From the NCBI RefSeq assembly GCF_025766255.1, contig NW_026516742.1, positions 148,630-212,629 of the forward strand: a stretch of 64,000 nt of DNA, given 5' to 3'. The position numbers were made by a program, and so were the translations under genes. Source of the DNA: Zychaea mexicana (lineage: Eukaryota; Mucoromycota; Mucoromycetes; Mucorales; Lichtheimiaceae). Positions within the stretch are counted from its first letter, which is position 1. Every line of letters begins with the position of its first letter. The notes beneath the pieces were generated by a model. That model had not been told where the DNA came from. It made no database searches and was given only the letters and a program-made list of their open reading frames with translations. This document shows positions 48,200 to 57,483 of this stretch, piece by piece.

Positions 48200-49705
48200 T
48201 TATAAATCTTCTACTGTTTTATCCATAGGTTTATACTTTTTAACACCATCTTGGCCACTATTAATTGCATATCGGATAAATGTATGCTGGTCTTGGTATT
48301 CATTTCTATACTCATTTTTATATAAGTCCTCATATATATCCATATTTTCATAATACATGAACTTATCTTCATAATCTTTAACATTCATTGTATATGGATT
48401 CCATATGATATGACCTTTGCGATTCTTATCAACATAGATTATATATAAACGGCTAAGTGTTGGCTTTAACTCATATACTGATTTATTTTTATAAAGCATA
48501 TGGGGCATATAATTACTATTTAATAGTATTGGTATATTCTTTTTTTTTATGATTGATTTGGTAAATTTGCCATTAAGTTTTAGTCGTGTTCCTTCTAACA
48601 TTTGGTTTAAAAATGTTAGTTTGAAATCAGAACCAGTTTCCTCATTATACATAAAGTCATAATCATCATCTTTATAATCTGACCAATCATTGTCTTTACT
48701 CATTAGATATGCCCTGTGTCCACCTTGTTCTAACATATCAATGTTATATGTTTTTCCAACATTTGATGGACCAATAATCCAGTATTGTGGTATTTTGTTT
48801 TTACCGCTAAACATAGTTTCAATACCAAACATAGACCACATATACAAATCATTTCTAGGAGTATTTTCCATGTCAGCATCATGAAAATAGCTATTAAGAT
48901 TAGACTTTACTGTATCATATTTCCATAGTAATTCTGGATATATTTCTGTTGCCTTTCTCATAGTAAGCTGCTTGTTAATTAATTGATAGCTAAGTAATTG
49001 TTGATGCATTTTTTTAGTTTTGATTTCGTAGTTTGGGTCCATATTATAAGCAATATAATTATTTCCTTTAATGCAGTAACTGATAGATTTTTGTGGATTA
49101 CCGCCTGGTTTAATATTTGGAGTGATACCATCAATAGTGAAAAACGTACGTGCGGTTTTAGTATCAAATCGTTCATCTAATTGTATCCATATATGCACAT
49201 GTTTTTTGCCTGTTTCAGGTGCAATTTCATCACATGCAATTGCCTTTTCAATTTTATAACCAATACGGTCATGTTTAGTAAACCATTCTAATATCTGTTC
49301 CTTTGTTAAATGGAAATTTTTACAAATATATGTGAATAAGCCCTTAGTGTTTTGAAAGCAGAATTCTTTCTCACCCTGTGAGGTAGCCGCACTGGAAGTG
49401 TTATCATTTAACATTGCATCGGAAAATTGAGGATTTGAGGATTTGAGGAATCTCACATATGCCCTAATTCTACCAATGATCTTTGATCGGCTTTGGTCCT
49501 TTGTTTTTTTGTCAATTTTTGTATTTTTTAAGTCTTTTTCTAGTTCATCCTTTAGTTGGTCAATGATAATGTTAACATCATTAATATATTGGTGATGTTC
49601 AGTAAGATGTTTAGCTCTTTTAATCAGGAGCATCAAGGTTATTCCTAAAATAGGAATAAATTCAGTCATTATAGCAAGAAATGTTAGTAAGTTAATCTGA
49701 TCCAT
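48200..49705 (-). CDS. rep: Replication-associated protein (HUH endonuclease + SF3 helicase), CRESS-DNA-virus type
   Basis: An intact 501-residue frame. Rolling-circle motifs: I, LFTYI at 123-127; II, HVHIW with His169 and His171; III, YCIK with catalytic Tyr210 and Lys213. Helicase motifs: Walker A GPSNVGKT at 312-319, Walker B region DYDFMYNEE at about 348-355, motif C ILLNSN at 393-398. This order is that of Rep proteins of circular ssDNA viruses and related plasmids, which nick an origin and drive rolling-circle replication. Unusually, residues 6-28 form a hydrophobic, membrane-like segment, followed by a charged coiled-coil-like stretch before motif I. A later start would remove both. 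The LTR of the retrotransposon begins 77 bases upstream and has displaced the presumed promoter. Confidence 0.85.
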   Translation of the reverse strand: MDQINLLTFLAIMTEFIPILGITLMLLIKRAKHLTEHHQYINDVNIIIDQLKDELEKDLKNTKIDKKTKDQSRSKIIGRIRAYVRFLKSSNPQFSDAMLNDNTSSAATSQGEKEFCFQNTKGLFTYICKNFHLTKEQILEWFTKHDRIGYKIEKAIACDEIAPETGKKHVHIWIQLDERFDTKTARTFFTIDGITPNIKPGGNPQKSISYCIKGNNYIAYNMDPNYEIKTKKMHQQLLSYQLINKQLTMRKATEIYPELLWKYDTVKSNLNSYFHDADMENTPRNDLYMWSMFGIETMFSGKNKIPQYWIIGPSNVGKTYNIDMLEQGGHRAYLMSKDNDWSDYKDDDYDFMYNEETGSDFKLTFLNQMLEGTRLKLNGKFTKSIIKKKNIPILLNSNYMPHMLYKNKSVYELKPTLSRLYIIYVDKNRKGHIIWNPYTMNVKDYEDKFMYYENMDIYEDLYKNEYRNEYQDQHTFIRYAINSGQDGVKKYKPMDKTVEDL

Positions 49706-49782
49706 GTTGTGTTGATTGTTGTGAAAGTGTTGTAAATATAGCAGATAAATTTCGCTTGGTATTTTGAGGTGTTATTTTATAT

Positions 49783-50285
49783 TGTAGTGACAATTCCCCG
49801 CTTACAATAAAGATTTCTTTCTTGCCACCATACTCGATTTCGTCCACATAAATTCGCGCACTCTTATTGGTTCCTTGCTAATGTCAACTTGGTATTTGCT
49901 TTTATCACATTAGCATTAGCTCTTATCACATTAGCATTAGCTTTTATCACATTAGCATTAGCTTTTGTCGCATTAGCATTAGCAAACCACGAATCACATA
50001 GCTAGAAACCGACACATCAATTAGTATAAATGGCCCCTTTCTTTCCATTCGATTTCAGTTCAGTTCATCTCTTATCTCTTTTTCTTAACTCTTCTTCTTA
50101 ATAAAGAATCTCTTAAGTGGCTTTCGGACGTAAACATCCCCGAATCTTGAACTCCCACTTCTTCTTTCTACTTCTCATCAGATCAGCTTTGATAGCTCAT
50201 TTAAGGCCCATAAATTGCCTTTTTCCTTTATTCTCACTTCATTTCCATTGTATCCAGAGTATAGCCGACGCTCTGCGATACTACA
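49783..50285 (+). repeat. 5' LTR
   Basis: It begins TGTAGTGACAATTCC and ends GCGATACTACA. It holds a four-copy 21-bp repeat (49901-49984), a TATAAA-like GTATAAATGG near 50024-50033, and AATAAAGAATC at about 50101, plausible U3 promoter and R/U5 signals. The following bases TTTGGTGCTCAC should contain the primer-binding site; I could not assign the tRNA. Confidence 0.93.
49901..49984 (+). repeat. 21-bp tandem repeat in the LTR (four units)
   Basis: Four units of the type TTTATCACATTAGCATTAGC lie head to tail in U3, with the last carrying GTCGCATT. The 3' LTR has the same array. Repeated U3 blocks often act as enhancers in LTR elements. Confidence 0.9.
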
Positions 50286-50477
50286 TTTGGTGCTCACTAG
50301 AGGGATCGTTTAACAAGAAACGGCCCATATAACAACTCAATAAATCACAAAACAAACATTTATTAACCCTTCAAACATACTCTCCACAAAATAACAATAA
50401 TAAGAAAACCACACATATACAACCCATAAACATTACCTTAAATCCAACCAACAATAAGAAACCAAGCAAACAGCAAA

Positions 50478-53400
50478 ATGAGCAGTCAATCCAAGTACGC
50501 ACCTCGAACCTCTCGCGAAACCGACGACTATGTTGGATCCTCATCCGACATACCTCTGTTGGCACATGGCACCGATACATTGAGCTACAAGCCGAGACTC
50601 GTCGACTTTTGCGGCTATGAGGGCGAAGATTTCCGCTATTTCAGGGAGACCCTTGAGTCGTACTTTGCGATTGCAAACATTACCGATACCAAACGACAAG
50701 CCAGCATCTTGAATGCACAAGTCAAAAAATATGCACGCATTTTCCTGCAAGGATTGATCCGTGCTGACAATAAACTTGGAAGCGACTATCACGAATTGAT
50801 CAAGCAGTTGGAACGAGAATATGTAACGCCAGACGTTATCGAATATTACAAGGACGCATTTGACCAAATCACGCAAGGAGAGGATGAACCCCCACGAATG
50901 TTCCTGGGTCGCATTCAGCAAGCTGCGGATCTGGCTGCCTTGTCTTCTGGTGAAGCTGATGCATTGATAGCGGCAAAATTTAAGTCAGGATTGTTGCCTC
51001 GTGTTAAGCAGCATTGCTACATGATGGGAGCAAACACCTTCGAACAATATAAGAAATTCGCATACGGTTATTGGCGAGGTCGACATGGAACCACCCTGTA
51101 TCCTCAGGATAACCCTTTCCTGCCACAAGCAGAGGAGGACAGAATCCCTACCTCATGGATAAGCAGAAATCAAACCCCTAAAGAAACCATAAAGAAGGCC
51201 CGTACCAAAGCCTTCCGCCCACCTAATCTGAATAACGCCAGCGGTAGCACGACTCCTGCGATCGACGCACTCACCAAACAAATGCAAAACCTGGAATTAT
51301 TCCAACATGAGTCGGCCGATGTCGATAACACCGCTCCGCAAAGCTTGGAAGGCATGCTGCGCCGCCTAATCCAGGAAGAAACGAAGAGAGTAGCTGAAAG
51401 TACCTTTAGAAACAACGATTATCGCTCGCGATATAACCGAAACCAAAACCGCAGTGATAATTACCAGCATAACGGTAACGGGAGGAACAACTCGTACCGC
51501 TCCAATGACTATAACCGTCGTGATAGCTACCAACGGCCCTACAACTCGAACAGACGGGAAAACGAAACGCGTTACTCCCCACGAGAAGACGGAAATAGGG
51601 ACCGTAACCACCAACGCAACGATAGCAATAGGGAGCCACCCGCTCGACCTAACTCGCCTTCAGGAACGTTCGCCTTTATGGAGGAATATGACTATACACC
51701 GGTGGAAAGAGACCTGTATGAAGACGACGGGTATTTCGAAGATTGTGGGTCAGAGTACGAAACGGACTATGAGGACGACGAAGAACTGCATGTTCAAGAT
51801 GACGAGCTGTACGCGGCCCAACAACCAGCAGTAAGATCGACCACACGACAATTACGCCCTCGCAACGAAGCAGGTAAGGTACAAAAGAACAATTCGCAAA
51901 AGAGAGTAGAATTTCGAGACCCTCCTGTTCGACGACGAAAGAAACAAGCCACGACCGGTCCCACGGTACCTCGTGATGAGCCCCTAACGAGACAGGTCCC
52001 CATGACAACGCCCATTAGCAACCAAGTCAACACACAAACCAGACCAACACAGCCAACCCTTGCCGCACCTACCACAGGTCTACAATCAGCCTTCGGACAG
52101 ACGGCCCTGTCCAAGAACAACACGATGCCGGCCGCGAAACAATGGACTCAGCTCAGAACCCCTACAGATAACATGGACATTGACTCACCATCGGAGGGAG
52201 CTGAGGTCAAAACGAAACAAAATACCTCGCCATTCGCACCTACACCACCTACCCCAGCAAAAAACAGAAGTGTAGCGGGAAGAGCCGCGCAAGAAAAATC
52301 GACCCCTCAGAAAAATAAAAATACACCCAAGAGAACCCAAAAATCGCCAACCCAAAATAGAAACAGAAAACCCGTAAACACAACCCAGACCAACATCAAA
52401 CGTACCCCATACGATGTCTCTGCAGACTTGCTAAGCAGAACAGCCGATATCAGTTTCGGTCAACTACTAGGCGTCGCTCCATCTCTACGACGACAAGTTA
52501 CTAAAGCGTGTCGAGACACACGTACCTTGGCCGTATTAGATGAAGAGTCTGTACCGTCGCCCGCGACAACAGCGCTTTACACGACCTTCTTATTGTACGA
52601 CACGCCCGTAAAGACCTTGGTAGATTCAGGCGCCAGCCGCACCTGTATGTCCCAACGTCTAGCACAAAAACTCGGTCTTGAGATCGATGAACCATCGACA
52701 GCTGTCTTCAAACTAGGCAATGGAGCCCGCCACGCTTCGTTGGGCATCATAAACAACGTAGAGTTGCAACCACACGGGACGGATTCTGTCCCTGCTGCAG
52801 TAGAAGTACTACCCTCCTGTCCTAACGACCTTATTATCGGAAATAACTGGCTCAAGCAAGCCCAAGCTACGATCGACTATAAGACCAAGCTCTTATGGAT
52901 ACATCACGGCGAAACTCGGTCAATTCCCGTCACTTATGAACGACCAAAGTTGAGTCTAGAACAACCATGGGAAGAAGAACCCACTACAGATGACGACGAA
53001 GCGGCATCCGCCACGACAGAAGATTCGACCGCATCGACTACTGGAAACGAATCGTCAGACCAAGAGTCCTCGTCCCTAGCTGATGAGATGCTGACCAACG
53101 AATATTGGCTTGAGGATGAGTTGTTCGCCATTGTCGAAACCGCTCAGCCACTAGAATTGATAAAAGAACACGACACGCTGCATCTGATAACCAACGATTC
53201 TATCGACATCGAAGCTGCATCCTACCAGACATATGAGATAGATATCCCAACAATATTGAAATCTTCCAACACCTATATCTTCGATACCACGCAAGCTTTA
53301 CCTGATCACATTGGAATCCACTGCGGAATCCTCTACCCAACCGATAAAACTTTCAGAATTTCAATCATCAACATGTCAGACACGCAGAGCTTTACCTTCG

Positions 53401-54986
53401 GAGCTGATGAAATACTTGGGGAATTATACGCTGTCACCACCCATGACCAAGGCTACGAGCTGGTCATTGAGCCTAAGACGCCGCGACAAATAATCTCCAT
53501 GCCTACCGAACTTAAACCACTTACTACGGCACAACGAGAACTCTTCAATCTAGGAGAACTAGATCCAGAGCTACGAGCAGAATTCTACCATTTGATTACT
53601 CAATTCCAAGACATATTTGACTGGGACGGAGAGACTATTGGGAGAACAGATTTTATCAAACACGACATCATCACTGAAAAAGACACGGCTCCCATCCGTC
53701 ACCGACCATACCGCATGAGCCCTTTGGAACTCAAACATCTCAAAATTGAGCTCGACAAGTATTGTAAAATGGGTATCATCCGGCCATCCAACAGCCCTTG
53801 GGCCGCACCCATTATCATGATTCGCAAGAAAAGTCTACCAGGCGACACCGAGCCACGGTATCGTCTCGTTGTTGACTATAGGAAATTGAACGCAGTAACA
53901 CGCTTTGATGCCTATGCAGGCGTGCCACGAATTGACGAGCTCCTGCACAACCTCACCGTTACCTCATCCACCGCCTTTAGCAGCCTTGACCTTTCTAAGG
54001 GATTCTATAACGTGCCACTCAGCGAAGACGCTATCCCTAAGACTGCGTTCACCACCCGCTTTGGCCTGTATGAGTACTTACGCATGCCTATGGGCCTTGC
54101 TAACTCGGTACAGACGCTCGGTCGCGTAATGAGTAGTTGCTTACGCGCCCTACTTAACCGCACTTGTCTTATTTACTGCGATGACTTGATTTGCTACGAA
54201 AAAGATCAGCGATCACATATCCGTAACCTGCATCACGTATTCTCCTGTTTACGCCGCGCTGGCTTGATCCTCAACCCTCAAAAGTGCAGTTTTTTCCAGA
54301 AAGAACTCAAATTCCTCGGCTACATTGTATCAGCAGAAGGAATCCAAACTGACCCTGCCAAAGTCGAAAAAATCGCTAACTTCGAACGGCCTCAAACCGT
54401 CAAAATGCTTAAAAGTTTCATCGGTTGCGCCTCCTATTACCGGTCATTCGTAAAAGGCTTTGCCAAAATTGCACGACCATTACACGAGATGACAAAAGAT
54501 GGCACCATCAAGCTCCAGTGGACCCCGGACGCGGTTACCGCGTTCGAAGCGCTGAAGGAAGCACTCTGTACAAGCCCCATACTTGCCTATCCGGACTATA
54601 ACAAACGATTCGTCCTATGCTGTGACGGAAGCTCCCACGGATATGGTTGTGTCCTTAGCCAATACGGCGACGACGGCAAGGAACATGTCATTCTGTACCT
54701 CCGCAAAGGCCTGCAGCCAAATGAACGCTCATGGTCCGCCAGCAAACTCGAATGCGGCAGTGTCATTTTCGCCGTAACACGTCTAAGACCTTACCTTCTT
54801 GGCTCCAAAGAGAAATTTCTCATCCTGACCGATCACGCCAGTCTAAAGGGACTACTAAACGCAACAAACCTAACCGGCATTTTAGCCCGATGGGTGCTCA
54901 CACTCTCCGAGTACTCCTTTGAAGTCAAATATCGACCTGGCAAAGAGAACAAGAATGCCGACTTTCTCAGTCGCTTAGGATATTAA
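50478..54986 (+). CDS. Gag-Pol polyprotein (gag, protease, reverse transcriptase, RNase H)
   Basis: A single 1,502-codon frame. Residues about 40-230 form a retrotransposon Gag domain. No CCHC zinc knuckle follows; instead an Arg/Asn-rich region (about 315-390) could bind RNA. The aspartic protease shows LVDSGASRT near residue 717. Reverse transcriptase shows LVVDYRKLNAVT, FSSLDLSKGFYNVPL, the YEYLRMPMGL strand and the catalytic YCDDL near 1233. RNase H shows CCDGSSHGYG near 1381, ending RPGKENKNADFLSRL. The integrase is not in this frame: a stop at 54984-54986 ends it. YCDD in place of the usual Y(I/V/L)DD is unusual but keeps both Asp. Confidence 0.93.
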   Translation: MSSQSKYAPRTSRETDDYVGSSSDIPLLAHGTDTLSYKPRLVDFCGYEGEDFRYFRETLESYFAIANITDTKRQASILNAQVKKYARIFLQGLIRADNKLGSDYHELIKQLEREYVTPDVIEYYKDAFDQITQGEDEPPRMFLGRIQQAADLAALSSGEADALIAAKFKSGLLPRVKQHCYMMGANTFEQYKKFAYGYWRGRHGTTLYPQDNPFLPQAEEDRIPTSWISRNQTPKETIKKARTKAFRPPNLNNASGSTTPAIDALTKQMQNLELFQHESADVDNTAPQSLEGMLRRLIQEETKRVAESTFRNNDYRSRYNRNQNRSDNYQHNGNGRNNSYRSNDYNRRDSYQRPYNSNRRENETRYSPREDGNRDRNHQRNDSNREPPARPNSPSGTFAFMEEYDYTPVERDLYEDDGYFEDCGSEYETDYEDDEELHVQDDELYAAQQPAVRSTTRQLRPRNEAGKVQKNNSQKRVEFRDPPVRRRKKQATTGPTVPRDEPLTRQVPMTTPISNQVNTQTRPTQPTLAAPTTGLQSAFGQTALSKNNTMPAAKQWTQLRTPTDNMDIDSPSEGAEVKTKQNTSPFAPTPPTPAKNRSVAGRAAQEKSTPQKNKNTPKRTQKSPTQNRNRKPVNTTQTNIKRTPYDVSADLLSRTADISFGQLLGVAPSLRRQVTKACRDTRTLAVLDEESVPSPATTALYTTFLLYDTPVKTLVDSGASRTCMSQRLAQKLGLEIDEPSTAVFKLGNGARHASLGIINNVELQPHGTDSVPAAVEVLPSCPNDLIIGNNWLKQAQATIDYKTKLLWIHHGETRSIPVTYERPKLSLEQPWEEEPTTDDDEAASATTEDSTASTTGNESSDQESSSLADEMLTNEYWLEDELFAIVETAQPLELIKEHDTLHLITNDSIDIEAASYQTYEIDIPTILKSSNTYIFDTTQALPDHIGIHCGILYPTDKTFRISIINMSDTQSFTFGADEILGELYAVTTHDQGYELVIEPKTPRQIISMPTELKPLTTAQRELFNLGELDPELRAEFYHLITQFQDIFDWDGETIGRTDFIKHDIITEKDTAPIRHRPYRMSPLELKHLKIELDKYCKMGIIRPSNSPWAAPIIMIRKKSLPGDTEPRYRLVVDYRKLNAVTRFDAYAGVPRIDELLHNLTVTSSTAFSSLDLSKGFYNVPLSEDAIPKTAFTTRFGLYEYLRMPMGLANSVQTLGRVMSSCLRALLNRTCLIYCDDLICYEKDQRSHIRNLHHVFSCLRRAGLILNPQKCSFFQKELKFLGYIVSAEGIQTDPAKVEKIANFERPQTVKMLKSFIGCASYYRSFVKGFAKIARPLHEMTKDGTIKLQWTPDAVTAFEALKEALCTSPILAYPDYNKRFVLCCDGSSHGYGCVLSQYGDDGKEHVILYLRKGLQPNERSWSASKLECGSVIFAVTRLRPYLLGSKEKFLILTDHASLKGLLNATNLTGILARWVLTLSEYSFEVKYRPGKENKNADFLSRLGY

Positions 54987-55364
54987 CGTCATTACTATTT
55001 TCGACCAGTACCCGGGAAGTCGTTAAAAGCATGAGGACACGCTTTTCTTTTTACCGGCGCAACCCGGCACCCCCTATTTACAACTTTTTGCTACACTTAA
55101 ACAAACAAAACACAATAAACCCACACAAAACACAAGAAAACAATATAACCCCACAAAAAAAAACAACTCCTTTCTACATATCCACACTTTCGCTTATAAT
55201 CTTTTATTTTCGCTATTCACATTTTCTTACTCTTATCTACATGCATTTTCGCGCATTCAACTGCCGCGCTGATCAACACAACATTCTCATTTACCCAAAC
55301 ACAACTTACCCTTTTTAATTATAACACAAACCACACCATCATCTGACAACTGACAACTTCACAA
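54987..55364 (+). other. A/C-rich spacer between Pol and Integrase ORFs
   Basis: About 380 bases without a plausible gene (a 95-codon frame reads as low-complexity). The middle is rich in AAACAAACAAAACACAATAA-type sequence, resembling the leaders before gag and before ORF4. It may act as a leader for separate integrase expression. Confidence 0.45.
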
Positions 55365-56672
55365 ATGCTGACAACTCTGACAATACACACAATGGACACA
55401 AAGAAATTAGCTTTATTACATCATTATCTCAACACGCTAGAATACCCTCCGGGTATCACAAAGCAACAGGAACGATACCTAGCATCACAAAGCAAAAATT
55501 ATCTCGTATACAACGACCGCGTTTACCGACGACAAGGTGCCGGTATCCGCCTTGTACTCAACAAGCAAGAAGCCGACAATGCTATCTGGACATACCACTT
55601 CTATCCTACCGGCGGTGCTCATTATGCGCTACACACAACATACCAACGCATAGCACAACGCTATTACTGGGAAGGAATGCGACGCGACATACAGCTCACA
55701 ATAGCACAATGCTCCCGATGTCAACGACATGGAAAACCCGAGAAAATCGAACTACTACACCCGATACCCGTTGAACCAGAACCATTCACGATGGTCGCAC
55801 TAGATATCAAACACCTCAGACCATCTCGTGCTGGTCACTCATACGTCATTGCAAGTATCGACTATCTGACGAACTACGTCAACGCAAAGCCGGTCCGCCT
55901 CGCAAATGCCACAGAGGTCGCTCTATTCATATATCAAAACATCATCTGCACGCACTCACACATCAAAGTACTACTCACCGACAGAGGATTGCCAGTCAAC
56001 AACAAAATCATCGACGAAATCTGTAACAACTTCAATATCGAACACTGCATGGCGAGCGCTTTCTCACCTAGCGTAAACGGAAAAATTGAACGATGGAACC
56101 GCAGCCTAGCACAAGGATTGAAGCGATTATCTAACGAAGAAAAAGCAGACTGGAGCGCGTACCTGCCCTCGCTGGTACTCAGTTACAATAGCCGCATCCA
56201 CTCGACAACGAAGGCATCACCCTTCTACTTACTATACGGCCGTCACCCTTGGACACCGTTCGACAGATCCGTACCACAAATAGAAAGCAACACAGATGTG
56301 ACAGCCTGGACACAAAAGGAATATGACACCTGGATGGACACACATCTCAGACTTCTCAGGAACATCCGGCAGAACGCAGCCGACACCATCAAAGTATCCC
56401 AGCAAAATCAAAAGAAAGCACTAGATCGGAAAATACTCGGCAAGAAAAAGCACCTGCTGCAACCACCGTTTAAAATTGGGGACGCAGTGCTAGTTTATCA
56501 TAACGCTATCGAATCGTCGTTCTCAGCAAAAATGGAAGACATGTGGAATGGTCCTTACATTGTGCACCACAGCAACGGAAAACACGGATACACTCTTAAG
56601 ACACTAGAAGGGAAAATGTTACGAGGCACGATACACGGAAACCGAATGCGTATATATACCAGCCCAACGTAG
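55365..56672 (+). CDS. Integrase, encoded as a separate ORF
   Basis: A 435-codon frame starts at the first ATG; a second ATG at 55392 is equally possible. The zinc-binding domain has His78, His86, Cys116 and Cys119. The catalytic core has Asp147 (VALDIKH), Asp206 (LLTDRGLP) and Glu242 (NGKIERWNRS), with the standard 58 and 35 residue spacings. The C-terminal GPY-type module (MWNGPYIVHHS...YTLKTLEGK) is present and there is no chromodomain. In most Ty3/gypsy elements the integrase is fused to RT-RNase H; here a stop and 378 bases separate them, so it needs its own translation start or transcript. Confidence 0.92.
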   Translation: MLTTLTIHTMDTKKLALLHHYLNTLEYPPGITKQQERYLASQSKNYLVYNDRVYRRQGAGIRLVLNKQEADNAIWTYHFYPTGGAHYALHTTYQRIAQRYYWEGMRRDIQLTIAQCSRCQRHGKPEKIELLHPIPVEPEPFTMVALDIKHLRPSRAGHSYVIASIDYLTNYVNAKPVRLANATEVALFIYQNIICTHSHIKVLLTDRGLPVNNKIIDEICNNFNIEHCMASAFSPSVNGKIERWNRSLAQGLKRLSNEEKADWSAYLPSLVLSYNSRIHSTTKASPFYLLYGRHPWTPFDRSVPQIESNTDVTAWTQKEYDTWMDTHLRLLRNIRQNAADTIKVSQQNQKKALDRKILGKKKHLLQPPFKIGDAVLVYHNAIESSFSAKMEDMWNGPYIVHHSNGKHGYTLKTLEGKMLRGTIHGNRMRIYTSPT

Positions 56673-56719
56673 CGTTTCGACCGACATACACCTCCCGATA
56701 CAAACAACCCGAAGAAACG

Positions 56720-57145
56720 ATGTCGACACCCAACCATCCTGACATCCTCGCGTCCCTGGATGAAATCGCGCCGCCTGCAGGACCCCAAAACCAAGGCTAC
56801 AGCCACGATGACATCTTGGCTATCCTCGCGCAACTCGACGAGACGAAACTCTCCCCAGCTTTGGTAGACCGGGTCAGAGACCAACTCGAGCGGGAAAGCG
56901 TGGCGCGACGAATCCACGAAACACGAGCAGAAGTAGTTAATCTCCTCGTGCAAGAAATCTTTGACAAAGACGCATTATATCAACAATGCCGCCGTCACAA
57001 CGCCCGACACGCTGGACTCACAGCAATCTTCCGGGCCGTAGGCTTGCCTACTGGCGCATTAGATCCTTCGCACCCGTTCCGCAAGGCATTGACCAAAGCC
57101 TTTTCGGCTGCCGCTAGGGCACGACGTAATATAGTGAACGCTTAA
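56720..57145 (+). CDS. Accessory ORF 3 of the retrotransposon, unknown function
   Basis: A 141-codon frame lies 48 bases after the integrase stop. The product is helical and charged (HDDILAILAQLDETKLSPAL, RDQLERESVARRIHETRAEV) with a basic Ala/Arg-rich C-terminus. No domain is recognised; no signal peptide or membrane helix, so it is not an envelope protein. An AATAAA and a 23-A run follow, suggesting that it was once an mRNA 3' end. Confidence 0.6.
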   Translation: MSTPNHPDILASLDEIAPPAGPQNQGYSHDDILAILAQLDETKLSPALVDRVRDQLERESVARRIHETRAEVVNLLVQEIFDKDALYQQCRRHNARHAGLTAIFRAVGLPTGALDPSHPFRKALTKAFSAAARARRNIVNA

Positions 57146-57184
57146 TTACATGTAATAGCTCCACCATCACCACCACAATATTGA

Positions 57185-57197
57185 AATAAAGCAATTC

Positions 57198-57220
<23 letters not shown>
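57185..57220 (+). other. AATAAA plus 23-nt poly(A) tract inside the retrotransposon
   Basis: AATAAA at 57185-57190 is followed seven bases later by 23 uninterrupted A (57198-57220), then by unrelated A/C-rich sequence. This is the footprint expected of a captured polyadenylated transcript. Confidence 0.75.
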
Positions 57221-57228
<8 letters not shown>

Positions 57229-57404
57229 AAACACAAAACAAAACACAAAAAAGAACAGTTACAAAAGCGAAACACACAAGATGTCCAAAACATATACAAC
57301 ACAATATACAGAACAAGTATCGATCACTGCTCTACTGTTACCCGCATTCGCGCGCGGCTGCATTAACATTAAACCAACCCGGATCGTCAAACTCCGCAGA
57401 GCCG

Positions 57405-57483
57405 CTCAAGGCATAAGCTGATTCTCCCTTAGCATAAGCTAATTCCACCGTAGCATAAACTAATTCCACTATAGCATAAGCTG
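57405..57483 (+). repeat. 21-bp tandem repeat upstream of ORF4
   Basis: Three units of the type ATTCCACCGTAGCATAAACT (57421-57441, 57442-57462, 57463-57483), with a partial unit before. The period equals that of the LTR repeat, and AGCAT/CTAAT words recur, but the sequences are not the same. Confidence 0.75.

Larger units (their letters stand above)
46021..49782. mobile_element. AT-rich composite element: DDE transposase + Rep (copy 2)
   Basis: A visibly AT-rich block carries three reading frames in convergent order: a chromodomain DDE transposase (+), then a basic 200-codon ORF and a Rep gene (both -). The left end has AATAAAAATTGAATTTTTTT, whose inverted form ends copy 1 at about 43272-43297, so a short AT-rich terminal inverted repeat is likely. 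The right end is interrupted by the LTR retrotransposon at 49783. The transposase is broken; Rep is intact. I infer one mobile unit from the compact packing, shared composition and shared end motif. Confidence 0.7.

Noticed and set aside
55031..55318. 95-codon ORF between Pol and integrase
   Set aside because: Asn/Thr/Pro/Phe low-complexity translation of the A/C-rich and T-rich spacer.
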